Shown: in pieces, positions 1-6,391 of the stretch
How the letters are laid out: the number at the start of each line of letters is the position of its first letter
How positions within the stretch are numbered: the stretch's first letter is position 1
Assembly (NCBI GenBank): GCA_036826475.1
Contig: DAISWG010000093.1
Coordinates: forward strand, 1 to 8,200
Direction of reading: 5' to 3'
DNA: 8,200 nt
Source: Miltoncostaea sp036826475
GTDB taxonomy: Bacteria; Actinomycetota; Thermoleophilia; Miltoncostaeales; Miltoncostaeaceae
Position numbers and translations under genes: made by a program
The notes under the pieces: model-generated
Database searches by the model: none
What the model was told of the DNA's origin: nothing
The model's input: only the letters and a program-made list of their open reading frames with translations

Positions 1-196
1 TCTTGCCGAGCAGGTGCTCCTCGACCGTCGCCGTCACGGTGCCGCCGTCGGCGATCCCGTCGGCGTCGCCGGTGGCGAGGACGCGCGGCGTGAAGCTGGC
101 GCCCTCATCCTGGGCCAGGCGGTCTACGACGATGCGCTCACCCTCGCGAACGCGATACTGCTTGCCCCCGAGGGCGATCACGGCATAGTCGGGCAC
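1..196 (-). CDS. rplU: 50S ribosomal protein L21 (partial, N-terminal 65 residues)
   Basis: Ribosomal protein L21 of the large subunit, which binds 23S rRNA. The visible N terminus reads M(GTG)PDYAVIALGGKQYRV, and 'YAVI..GGKQYRV' followed by an EGERIVVDRL segment is the family hallmark. The reading frame continues through VLATGD and TVTATVEEH, typical of the L21 beta-barrel, and leaves the window at about residue 65; the family is usually about 100 residues, so roughly a third is missing. The GTG start (194-196) is chosen because the conserved Y-A-V-I motif follows within four codons and a GAGGGA ribosome binding site lies six bases upstream. An ATG at 208-210 is out of frame. The gene lies 77 bases downstream of the RNase E/G gene, the usual neighbourhood of rplU, with rpmA and obg expected beyond the left edge. 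The identification is secure; expression from its own promoter is inferred. Confidence 0.95.
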   Translation of the reverse strand, partial: MPDYAVIALGGKQYRVREGERIVVDRLAQDEGASFTPRVLATGDADGIADGGTVTATVEEHLLGK

Positions 197-202
197 AGTC
201 GT

Positions 203-208
203 TCCCTC
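203..208 (-). promoter_or_regulatory. Ribosome binding site of rplU
   Basis: GAGGGA on the minus strand, six bases before the GTG at 194-196. It decides the start codon, because the nearby ATG at 208-210 is out of frame with L21. Confidence 0.7.
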
Positions 209-231
209 ATACGTTTGAAGAGCGACGGCGG

Positions 232-260
232 ATACTAGCGAGCCGTGACCCGAAGGTCCA
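232..260 (-). promoter_or_regulatory. Candidate sigma70-type promoter for rplU
   Basis: On the minus strand TGGACC (255-260) is followed after exactly 17 bases by TAGTAT (232-237). Each hexamer matches four of six positions of the TTGACA/TATAAT consensus. TAGTAT is one of the few AT-leaning patches in this very GC-rich window. A transcript starting about seven bases beyond the -10 box would have a leader of roughly 30 bases before the rplU GTG. The position in the only sizeable intergenic gap supports it, but this is a pattern match only; read-through from rng is also likely. Confidence 0.4.
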
Positions 261-273
261 CGCACGGCCTTCG
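251..273 (-). repeat. Inverted repeat between rng and rplU
   Basis: CGAAGG and CCTTCG form a perfect six-base inverted repeat with an 11-base loop, starting immediately after the rng TGA (274-276). An alternative fold, GACC-TTCG-GGTC with a UUCG tetraloop, flanked by GCCGT/ACGGC with a five-base bulge, uses overlapping bases. No T-run follows, so it is not a convincing intrinsic terminator. It could be an attenuating or 3'-end-protecting hairpin, or an RNase processing site. The left arm overlaps the candidate -35 box of rplU. Confidence 0.4.
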
Positions 274-1791
274 TCACTGCGCGGCGCGCCGTCGTCTCCG
301 GTTGGCGGGTGACGCGGGCGCAATCCGGACAGCGACGGGCTCCTCCGGCGTCCGGATCCGCATGGCGTGCGGACCGAGGGAGGCGTCGGGCGTCAGATCG
401 ATGCCGATGCCGGTGTCCTCCTCCAGCCCCTGGAGGCGGATGCCCTCCTCGCCGCTCATGACCTCCGCGATGCGCGGATTCACGGCGACCGTGACCCGGT
501 CGGAGGCGCGGCCCTTCAGCTGCCGGCGCAGCTCCCGCTCGATGGAGATGGCGTGGGTCTCGTCGCTCGGGATGACGCCGACGCCGGCGCAGGTGGGGCA
601 GATCTCGGTCATGATCTCGCGCGGGCCGTCCGAGATGTTCTGGCGGGTCATCTCCACCAGTCCCAGCGGCGAGATGTCGACGACGTACGTGCGGGTGCGG
701 TCCTTCGCGAGGGCGTCGTCCAGCGCCGCCTTCACGGCCCGTCGGTTCCGCTCGTCGTCCATGTCGATGAAGTCGATGATGATGATGCCGCCGATGTCCC
801 GCAGGCGCAGCTGGCGGACCACCTCGACCGCCGCCTCCAGGTTGGTCTTCGTGATCGTGTCCTCCAGGCGGTTGCCGCCCTTGCCGACGTTGCGGCCGGA
901 GTTGACGTCGATGACCGTCATCGCCTCGGTGTCGTCGATCACCAGGTAGCCGCCCGACGGCAGCGGGGCGCGGCGGTCCATCGTGGAGCGCAGGCTCGCC
1001 TCCACGCCCTTCGCGACGAACAGCGGCTCGTCCTCGACCCAGTGGCGCACCCGGTCCCCCATCTCCGGGGACGTGCGCTTCAGGAACCCCTGGATGCGCT
1101 CGAACTGGGTCTCGTCGTCGACCAGCACCTCCTCGACGTCCGCGTTCAGCAGGTCGCGGATCACGCGGAGGGAGATGTCGGCCTCGGAGTAGAGGAGCGT
1201 CGGCGCCTTCGCCAGGCCGCCGCGCTCCTGGAGCGTCTGCCACAGGCGCTTCAGGAAGGCCAGGTCGCGGGCGATCTCGCGGGCCGACGCGCCGGCGGCC
1301 GCGGTCCGGACGATCAGGCCGCCCGTCTCCAGCGGCAACGCGCCGCAGATGGAGCGCAGGCGCGTCCGCTCGTCGTCGGGCAGGCGCTTGGACACGCCCA
1401 CGCCCTCGCCGAACGGCACGTACACCACGAACCGCCCCGCCAGCGACAGCTGCATCGTGAGGCGCACGCCCTTGGTGCCCATCGGGTCCTTGGTGGCCTG
1501 CACCAGGATCTCGTCACCCCGCTTCAGCAGGTCGGCGATCTGGCGCTTGCGCTTCGGCACGCCGAGCGCGACGACCTCGTCGACGTGGAGGAAGCCGTTC
1601 TTCTCCAGGCCGATCTCGATGAAGGCGGCCTCCATGCCCGCGAGGACGTTCTCGACCCGCCCCTTCCAGACGTGGCCGACGACGGAGCGCTGGCCCCGCC
1701 GCTCGATGTAGCACTCGGACGCGCGGCCGTCCTCCATGATGGCCACACGGGTCTCGGCGCGGTCGACCGAGACCAGGATCTGCTTCTTCAG
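274..1791 (-). CDS. rng: Ribonuclease E/G family endoribonuclease (RNase G type), CTG start
   Basis: Endoribonuclease that cuts single-stranded RNA in rRNA maturation and mRNA decay; 505 residues, close to E. coli RNase G and lacking the long scaffold tail of RNase E. In order: an S1 domain at about residues 36-120 (GHVWKGRVENVLAGMEAAF, then KNGFLHVDE); the 5'-monophosphate sensor with VRT (Arg162, Thr163); the DNase I-like catalytic part with Asp295 in VIDVNSG and Asp340 in IIDFIDM, equivalent to the Mg-binding Asp303 and Asp346 of E. coli RNase E; and the Zn-link CPTC (Cys398, Cys401). The tail is arginine-rich (NRRRRRAAQ). No ATG, GTG or TTG exists in frame near the conserved N terminus; the first are at about codons 16 and 19, inside the conserved start (ILVSVDRAETRVAI). 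The start is therefore placed at CTG 1789-1791, which overlaps the upstream TGA as CTGA and has GAGGAG six bases before it. The function is certain; the CTG start is inferred. Confidence 0.93.
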   Translation of the reverse strand: MKKQILVSVDRAETRVAIMEDGRASECYIERRGQRSVVGHVWKGRVENVLAGMEAAFIEIGLEKNGFLHVDEVVALGVPKRKRQIADLLKRGDEILVQATKDPMGTKGVRLTMQLSLAGRFVVYVPFGEGVGVSKRLPDDERTRLRSICGALPLETGGLIVRTAAAGASAREIARDLAFLKRLWQTLQERGGLAKAPTLLYSEADISLRVIRDLLNADVEEVLVDDETQFERIQGFLKRTSPEMGDRVRHWVEDEPLFVAKGVEASLRSTMDRRAPLPSGGYLVIDDTEAMTVIDVNSGRNVGKGGNRLEDTITKTNLEAAVEVVRQLRLRDIGGIIIIDFIDMDDERNRRAVKAALDDALAKDRTRTYVVDISPLGLVEMTRQNISDGPREIMTEICPTCAGVGVIPSDETHAISIERELRRQLKGRASDRVTVAVNPRIAEVMSGEEGIRLQGLEEDTGIGIDLTPDASLGPHAMRIRTPEEPVAVRIAPASPANRRRRRAAQ

Positions 1792-2696
1792 GACTGACTC
1801 CTCGGTGGATTCGACGTCCCCAGGCCCAGTCGGGCGGCGACGCGGTCGAAGGCGGGGCGGAGGGGCTCCAGGGGGATCCCCTCGACGAGTTCGTGTCCGG
1901 ACTCGAGACGGGCGAGGGTCGTCTCGCCGACCGCGCGCGTCGCGGCGTACGCCACCGCGCCGCGGGCGGCCCAGCCGGCGCCGGGCACCAGGCCCACGGC
2001 GCTGCGCGCGATGGCGCGCCAGGCGAAGCCGGCCCCGAACAGGCCGAGCGCCTCCACGGCGCGCTCGGGGCCGAAGCGGTAGCCGTACATGCTCTCCAGC
2101 TCGGCGACCAGGCGGATCTGGATCAGGGTGATGCCGGGCATGTCGACGCCGGGGAACGGCAGGGCGCCGATCGCCGCGGACTGCTTGGCGCGGCGGACGA
2201 TCAGGTCCTGCCCCACCGGCTTCCGCAAGCCCGGGTAGCGCCACCCGGAGGCGACGGCGTCCTCGCCGAGGTGCGGCAGGATCGCCGCGATCCCGGCGTC
2301 ACGGCCGTCGTCGCCGTCCAGCGACGGGACGTGGACGATGTTCGACATCTCCAGGCGGCGGCCGCGGAGCATCCGCTCCTCCAGCTCGGCGCGCTCCCCC
2401 GCGTCGCCGATCAGCATCGCGACGGCGCCGCCGCCCTGGCGGCGACGGGCGACGAGCGCGGGGGCGCCGATGCTGAGATCGGTGTCGCGGCGCACCGGCA
2501 GGATCGCCAGGGCGTCCTCGTCGGGCGCGGTCACGTCCCCGTCCAGGATGCCGCGGAGCCGGGCCACCGACGCAGGGTCGCCCGGCAGCAGGTGGATGCG
2601 CCCGCCGCCCTCCGTCAGCTGGTCGGCCTCGCGCACCGCCCCGGCGATGGGCCTGACCACGCGCAGGACGGCGCCCGCGCGCCCGATCACCCCCAC
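1788..2696 (-). CDS. DUF697-like protein, possible degenerate GTPase-associated membrane protein
   Basis: 302 residues, no assigned function. The C-terminal part (about 165-270) resembles DUF697 (the YcjF-type domain often fused or linked to GTPases): 'ALPFPGVDMPGITLIQIRLVAEL', then YGY at 204-206, then a glycine/alanine-rich hydrophobic stretch (216-260) with VPGAG and AYAATRAVGETTLARLESG. The N-terminal half (about 33-150) looks like an alpha/beta domain (IHLLPGD, ALAILPV, AVAMLIGD, IVHVPSLDG, IAAILPHLGEDAVA). The order is reminiscent of the last strands of a small GTPase running into DUF697, but no Walker A GxxxxGKS/T or NKxD motif is visible, so nucleotide binding is doubtful. There is no signal peptide; peripheral or integral membrane association is possible. 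The GTG start at 2694-2696 lies four bases after the rodA stop and has no clear ribosome binding site, so it probably depends on coupling; GTG at 2688-2690 or later ones remain possible. The end overlaps the RNase start by four bases. The family call is moderate; the role is unknown. Confidence 0.7.
   Translation of the reverse strand: MGVIGRAGAVLRVVRPIAGAVREADQLTEGGGRIHLLPGDPASVARLRGILDGDVTAPDEDALAILPVRRDTDLSIGAPALVARRRQGGGAVAMLIGDAGERAELEERMLRGRRLEMSNIVHVPSLDGDDGRDAGIAAILPHLGEDAVASGWRYPGLRKPVGQDLIVRRAKQSAAIGALPFPGVDMPGITLIQIRLVAELESMYGYRFGPERAVEALGLFGAGFAWRAIARSAVGLVPGAGWAARGAVAYAATRAVGETTLARLESGHELVEGIPLEPLRPAFDRVAARLGLGTSNPPRSQS
1798..1803 (-). promoter_or_regulatory. Ribosome binding site for the CTG start of rng
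   Basis: GAGGAG on the minus strand lies six bases before CTG 1789-1791, inside the end of the preceding gene. The near-consensus sequence and ideal spacing are the main reasons to accept CTG as the initiation codon. Confidence 0.65.
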
Positions 2697-2700
2697 CGCG

Positions 2701-3867
2701 CTAGCCCGGTACGGCCGACCGGCGCTGGTGGATGCCGAGCAGCAGCCCGATGGCGATGAGGGTGGTCAGGGTGTGGCTTCCGCCGTAGCTCATGAGAGGG
2801 AGCGGGATGCCGGTGATGGGCATGATCCCGATCGTCATCCCGATGTTAACGAACACCTGGAAGCCGATCATGGCGACGACGGCCCCCGCGACCAGCATGT
2901 CCATCTGCGAGGACGCCCGGGCCATCGTGCGCAGGCCCCTCCAGAGGACCAGGCCGTAGAGCAGGATCAGCAGCCCTCCCCCCGCGAACCCGAACATCTC
3001 GGAGGTCGCGGCGAAGATGAAGTCGGTGTGGTGCTCCGGGATGAAGTCGCCGTTCGCCTGGGTGGCGCCGTCGGGGCCCTTGCCGAGCGCCCCGCCCGAC
3101 CCGATCGCCGTCTTGCTCTGGTCGAGCTGGTAGCCGGCGTCGCTGGTGTCGCGCTCGGCGCCGATGAACGCCGTGAGCCGCTCCACCTGGTAGTCCTGGA
3201 GCACCTTCACGCCGGCGTGCGGGAGGATCCACAGGACGCTCAGGATCAGGATCGCCAGGATCGACCCGGCCACCGCGAAGTGGGACCACGGCACGCCGAC
3301 CAGGAACAGGATCGCGGCGAGCACGGCCGCGTACACCAGCGACGTCCCCAGGTCGGGCTGCAGGAACACCACGCCGGCGGGGATCGCCGCCACCACCCCG
3401 AGGTAGAGGGTGTAGCGCGCGCTGCCGAGGTCCTCGATCTTGTCGATCGCGAGGGCCGCCAGCACGATGGCGATCGCGACCTTCCCCATCTCGGAGGGCT
3501 GCAGGTTGAACGGGCCCAGGTCGATCCAGCGGTTCGAGCCCTTCACGGCGGTGCCTACCACGTAGACGACGGCCAGGGCGCCGAGCAGGCCGCCCCAGAT
3601 CGCCCACGCCCACCGGGCGAGCCGGTCCAGGTTGACCCGGGTCGCGACGACCATCAGGACGACGCCCACGACCGTGAACAGGATCTGGCGGTCCATGTAG
3701 AAGCGGGGGTCGCCGGGGATGTCGTCCTCGGTGGTCTTGCCGACCACGAAGATGCTGAACACGCTGATCACGGCGACGCCGAACAGCAGCACCCAGTCGA
3801 GCCCCCCGACCGCCGCCCGGAGCCGCTCGGCGACGCCGCCGCCGCGGGGTGGCGCGATCGTCGTCAT
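2701..3867 (-). CDS. rodA: Rod-shape-determining SEDS peptidoglycan glycosyltransferase RodA
   Basis: SEDS-family polymerase that links lipid II disaccharides into glycan strands, working in the membrane with PBP2 for lateral wall growth. 388 residues, with about ten hydrophobic membrane spans starting at residue 24. Family motifs in order: NRWIDLGPFNLQPSE (112-126), LQPDLGTSLV (169-178), PEHHTDFIFA (277-286) with Asp282 in the position of the essential SEDS aspartate, and GIPLPLMSYGGSH (353-365). The ATG at 3865-3867 overlaps the mrdA stop as ATGA, and GTGGAG sits five bases upstream. Longer frames running upstream into mrdA lack any RodA similarity. The length is normal for the family. FtsW is the only close alternative; the adjacency to mrdA and the mre genes decides for RodA. 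Confidence 0.97.
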   Translation of the reverse strand: MTTIAPPRGGGVAERLRAAVGGLDWVLLFGVAVISVFSIFVVGKTTEDDIPGDPRFYMDRQILFTVVGVVLMVVATRVNLDRLARWAWAIWGGLLGALAVVYVVGTAVKGSNRWIDLGPFNLQPSEMGKVAIAIVLAALAIDKIEDLGSARYTLYLGVVAAIPAGVVFLQPDLGTSLVYAAVLAAILFLVGVPWSHFAVAGSILAILILSVLWILPHAGVKVLQDYQVERLTAFIGAERDTSDAGYQLDQSKTAIGSGGALGKGPDGATQANGDFIPEHHTDFIFAATSEMFGFAGGGLLILLYGLVLWRGLRTMARASSQMDMLVAGAVVAMIGFQVFVNIGMTIGIMPITGIPLPLMSYGGSHTLTTLIAIGLLLGIHQRRSAVPG

Positions 3868-5810
3868 CGGCTCTCCACCGTCGGCTGGCCGCACAGGCCG
3901 CCGTCGAACCCGAGGTCTGCGCCCATCGTGCGGCACACCACCGGCGCGGCCGCGTTGGCGCCAGTGCCGCCGCGCTCGATGACCACGGCCACCACGATGC
4001 TCGGGTCGTCGTAGGGGGCGTAGCCGACGAACCAGGAGTGGTCCTCGCCGCCGTCGCCGGGCTCGGCGGTGCCGGTCTTGCCCGCCACCTTCGCGTCGGC
4101 CGGCAGGTTCGCGAACACGCTGGTGGAGGTGCCCTGTCCGCCGTTCGCCGCGAGGTACAGCCCCTCCCGGATCTGCTGGAGGCCGGCGATGTCGATCTGC
4201 CGCGCGGGGCGGCCCTCCGACAGCTTCTGCACCACGCGGCCGTTGGGGTCGCGGACGCTCTGCGCCACCGTCGGGGTCACGACCGTACCGCCGTTGGCGA
4301 TCGCCGCGTACGCCACCGCCATCTGGATCGGCGTGACCTGCAGGTATCCCTGCCCCACGCCGAGCTGGATCGTGTCGCCGGCGAGCCACGACCGGTCGAA
4401 GTCGCTGAAGTCGGGGCCGGCGAAGTTCTTCTTCTTCCACGGCGGGTCGGGGACGAGGGCGGGGGTCTCCCCCGGCAGGTCCACCCCGGTGTCGCGCCCC
4501 AGGCCGAACTCCCGCGCCTCCTCCTGCAGCGGGAACTCGCGCTTGTCGGTGTTCTGGGCCCGCCAGAGCCGGTCGGCCACCTGGTAGAAGAACGTGTCGC
4601 TCGACACCTCCAGGGCCGTCGGCAGGGTCACCCAGCCATGGCCGCGGCGCTCGAAGTTCGAGAACTCCTGCTTGTGGAGGGTGATCGTCGGCAGGGACTC
4701 GAGCTCGGTGTCCACGGTGATCTCGCCGCCGGCGATGCCCGCAGCGGCCGTGATGGGCTTGAACGTGGAACCCGCCGGATAGACGCCCTGGACGGCCCGG
4801 TCGAGGAGCGGCCTCTCCTCGTCGTTGTTGATCCGGGTGATCTCCTTGTCCTTGCGCTTGACGAAGATCTCCGGGTTGTAGGTCGGGTACGACGCCAGCG
4901 CGAGCACCTCGCCGGTCCGCGGGTCCATCGCCACGCCCGCGGCGCCCTTCGCCCCCGTCACGGAGGCGGCGTCCGCCAGGCCCGCCTCCAGCGCCTTCTG
5001 CGTCTTCAGGTCGATCGAGAGCTGGATGTTGCGCCCCGGGACCGGCGCGCGCGAGCTGATGTACTCCCGGCCCTGCGGCTCGCCGGCGGCGTCGACCTCA
5101 ACGACCGCACGGCCGGGGGTGCCGGTCAGGAAGTCCTCGTACTGCTGCTCGATGCCGCCCTTGCCCACCACCTCGTCGCCCTGGTAGCCCTTGCGGCGGT
5201 ACGCGGCGATCTCGGTGGGGCCGATGCGGCCGGTCTGGCCCAGGATGTGGGCGGCCGTGGAGCCCTCGGGGTACGAGCGCAGGAAGGTGTTCTGGAGGCT
5301 GATCCCCGGGAAGTCGCGCTGGCGCTCCGCCAGGTACTGCGAGATGCCGGGGTCGATGTTCTGGGCCAGGACCACCGGCTCCAGCGGCTGGTCGTCGCCG
5401 CCGTCCACGTCCTTGATGAGCTCGGATGCGGGGACGCCGATCACCTTGGAGAGGCGGTTGAGGACGGCCGCCCGGCGCGCCCCCTGCAGCTCGCGCGGCT
5501 GGGCGACGAGGTTCTCGCCGATCGTGTTCTTCACCAGGGCGGTGCCGTTGCGATCGACGATGTTGCCGCGCGGGGCCTCCGAGACGACGGTGCGCAGCCG
5601 GTTGCCCTCCGCGCGCTGGGCGTACTGCTCGCCGGCGATGACCTGGAGGAACCAGAGGCGCACCAGCAGGATGCCGAGCAGGGTCAGCGCGATGCCGCCG
5701 AGGATGGCGATGCGCACGGCGATCCTGGGCGTCAGGGCCGGGGCCCACCCCCCGCCCCCGCCGCCGCCGACGCGCCCGGAGGGACGCCGTGGCCGGAACG
5801 TCGTCGTCAT
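3864..5810 (-). CDS. mrdA: Penicillin-binding protein 2, elongasome transpeptidase
   Basis: Class B PBP that crosslinks peptidoglycan made by RodA during elongation; anchored in the membrane with the catalytic domain outside. 648 residues. A short cytoplasmic tail with a seven-glycine run (15-21) precedes a membrane anchor at about 31-56. The dimerisation/pedestal region begins with 'EAPRGNIVDRNGTAL' (78-92) and contains GKGGIEQQYEDFL (216-228). The transpeptidase domain (about 285-620) has the catalytic SxxK at Ser348-Thr-Phe-Lys351 (YPAGSTFKP), the second motif Ser403-Ser404-Asp405 (SSD, as usual for PBP2 in place of SxN) and KTG at 578-580 (VAGKTGTAE). Only two cysteines are present, 626 and 640, both in the external C terminus. 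The ATG at 5808-5810 overlaps the mreD stop as ATGA; there is no strong ribosome binding site at normal distance, so translation is probably coupled. The start is otherwise well placed, about 30 residues before the anchor. Confidence 0.97.
   Translation of the reverse strand: MTTTFRPRRPSGRVGGGGGGGWAPALTPRIAVRIAILGGIALTLLGILLVRLWFLQVIAGEQYAQRAEGNRLRTVVSEAPRGNIVDRNGTALVKNTIGENLVAQPRELQGARRAAVLNRLSKVIGVPASELIKDVDGGDDQPLEPVVLAQNIDPGISQYLAERQRDFPGISLQNTFLRSYPEGSTAAHILGQTGRIGPTEIAAYRRKGYQGDEVVGKGGIEQQYEDFLTGTPGRAVVEVDAAGEPQGREYISSRAPVPGRNIQLSIDLKTQKALEAGLADAASVTGAKGAAGVAMDPRTGEVLALASYPTYNPEIFVKRKDKEITRINNDEERPLLDRAVQGVYPAGSTFKPITAAAGIAGGEITVDTELESLPTITLHKQEFSNFERRGHGWVTLPTALEVSSDTFFYQVADRLWRAQNTDKREFPLQEEAREFGLGRDTGVDLPGETPALVPDPPWKKKNFAGPDFSDFDRSWLAGDTIQLGVGQGYLQVTPIQMAVAYAAIANGGTVVTPTVAQSVRDPNGRVVQKLSEGRPARQIDIAGLQQIREGLYLAANGGQGTSTSVFANLPADAKVAGKTGTAEPGDGGEDHSWFVGYAPYDDPSIVVAVVIERGGTGANAAAPVVCRTMGADLGFDGGLCGQPTVESR
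3873..3879 (-). promoter_or_regulatory. Ribosome binding site of rodA
   Basis: GGTGGAG on the minus strand, five bases before ATG 3865-3867 and within the last codons of mrdA. It supports initiation at the ATGA overlap rather than at any upstream codon. Confidence 0.65.
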
Positions 5811-6391
5811 GCGGTCATCCGGGACCAGGGCTCCACCACGCGCGGGGCGCCCAGCAGGCGGCGCCCGACGAGCAGCACGGGCGGGCTCAGCAGGGCGGTC
5901 AGGGCGACGGTGGGCAGCAGCAGCTGGGCGACGAACTCGGACGCGGGCATGCTGTTGCCCAGCAGGAGCTGGAACACGGCGTAGCCGAGCTGCACCGCGA
6001 GGGTGGCGATCACCGACAGCAGGAGCGGCGCGAGCAGGCCCGACGACTCCTCGCGCTCGCAGTAGCGCCCGCACCAGGCCCCGACCGCCAGGTACAGCAG
6101 GGCCATCACCCCGAGGGTGCCGACCGGCGAGGTCAGCTCGATGAGCAGGCCGGCGCCGAACCCGGTGACCGCGCCCACCAGCGAGCCGCGCAGCAGCGCG
6201 ACCACCACGACGGTCGGCGCGATCAGGTCGGGGATGCCGTCGGCCACGTTGATGTACGGCATGACCGACACCTCGAGCACGACCGCGACCAGCACCATGA
6301 GCACCACCCAGCCCAGGCCCGCGCCGCGCGGGCGCGACCGGGGGACGCTGCTGGCGGGACCGAGCGCGCGCGTCGGCGTGTCGGTGGTCAT
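5807..6391 (-). CDS. mreD: Rod shape-determining protein MreD
   Basis: Small integral membrane protein of the elongasome that partners MreC and modulates PBP2-RodA. 194 residues, with a polar N-terminal tail (1-25) and about five to six hydrophobic segments (27-45, 56-85, 92-107, 118-144, 152-180). The pattern YINVADGIPDLIAPTVVVVALLRG followed by GAVTGFGAGLLIEL resembles the MreD core (IRPDL...ALLRG..G...GF..GLL.D), and the length fits the family. The ATG at 6389-6391 overlaps the mreC stop as ATGA; AAGGAG lies 11 bases upstream, a little far but usable. Sequence conservation in MreD is low, so the call rests on topology plus the position between mreC and mrdA. Confidence 0.92.
   Translation of the reverse strand: MTTDTPTRALGPASSVPRSRPRGAGLGWVVLMVLVAVVLEVSVMPYINVADGIPDLIAPTVVVVALLRGSLVGAVTGFGAGLLIELTSPVGTLGVMALLYLAVGAWCGRYCEREESSGLLAPLLLSVIATLAVQLGYAVFQLLLGNSMPASEFVAQLLLPTVALTALLSPPVLLVGRRLLGAPRVVEPWSRMTA

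Noticed and set aside
251..273. Intrinsic terminator after rng
   Set aside because: The hairpin potential is real but no T-run follows, and rplU is close downstream on the same strand.
367..1797. Plus-strand open frame of 476 codons opposite rng
   Set aside because: It mirrors a conserved RNase E/G gene whose catalytic and zinc motifs are intact; the predicted product is repetitive and charged, with no family resemblance.
1792..2244. Extension of the RNase frame upstream to an ATG near 2244
   Set aside because: The added residues are Arg/Pro-rich shadow translation of the DUF697-like gene. RNase E/G similarity begins exactly at the CTG at 1791.
2338..4014. Plus-strand open frame of 558 codons opposite rodA and the DUF697-like gene
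   Set aside because: Low-complexity composition (many D, H, Q, R, E and P residues), no domain, and complete overlap with clearly coding minus-strand genes.
3868..4440. Extension of the rodA frame upstream into mrdA
   Set aside because: The extra sequence is a shadow of the PBP2 transpeptidase region; the ATG at 3867 has a ribosome binding site and the ATGA overlap.
3849..5984. Very long plus-strand open frame (711 codons) opposite mrdA and mreD
   Set aside because: The opposite strand encodes PBP2 and MreD with full motifs. The plus-strand product is Arg/Ala/Gly/Val-rich with no recognisable domain, as expected from antisense frames in very GC-rich DNA where stops are scarce.
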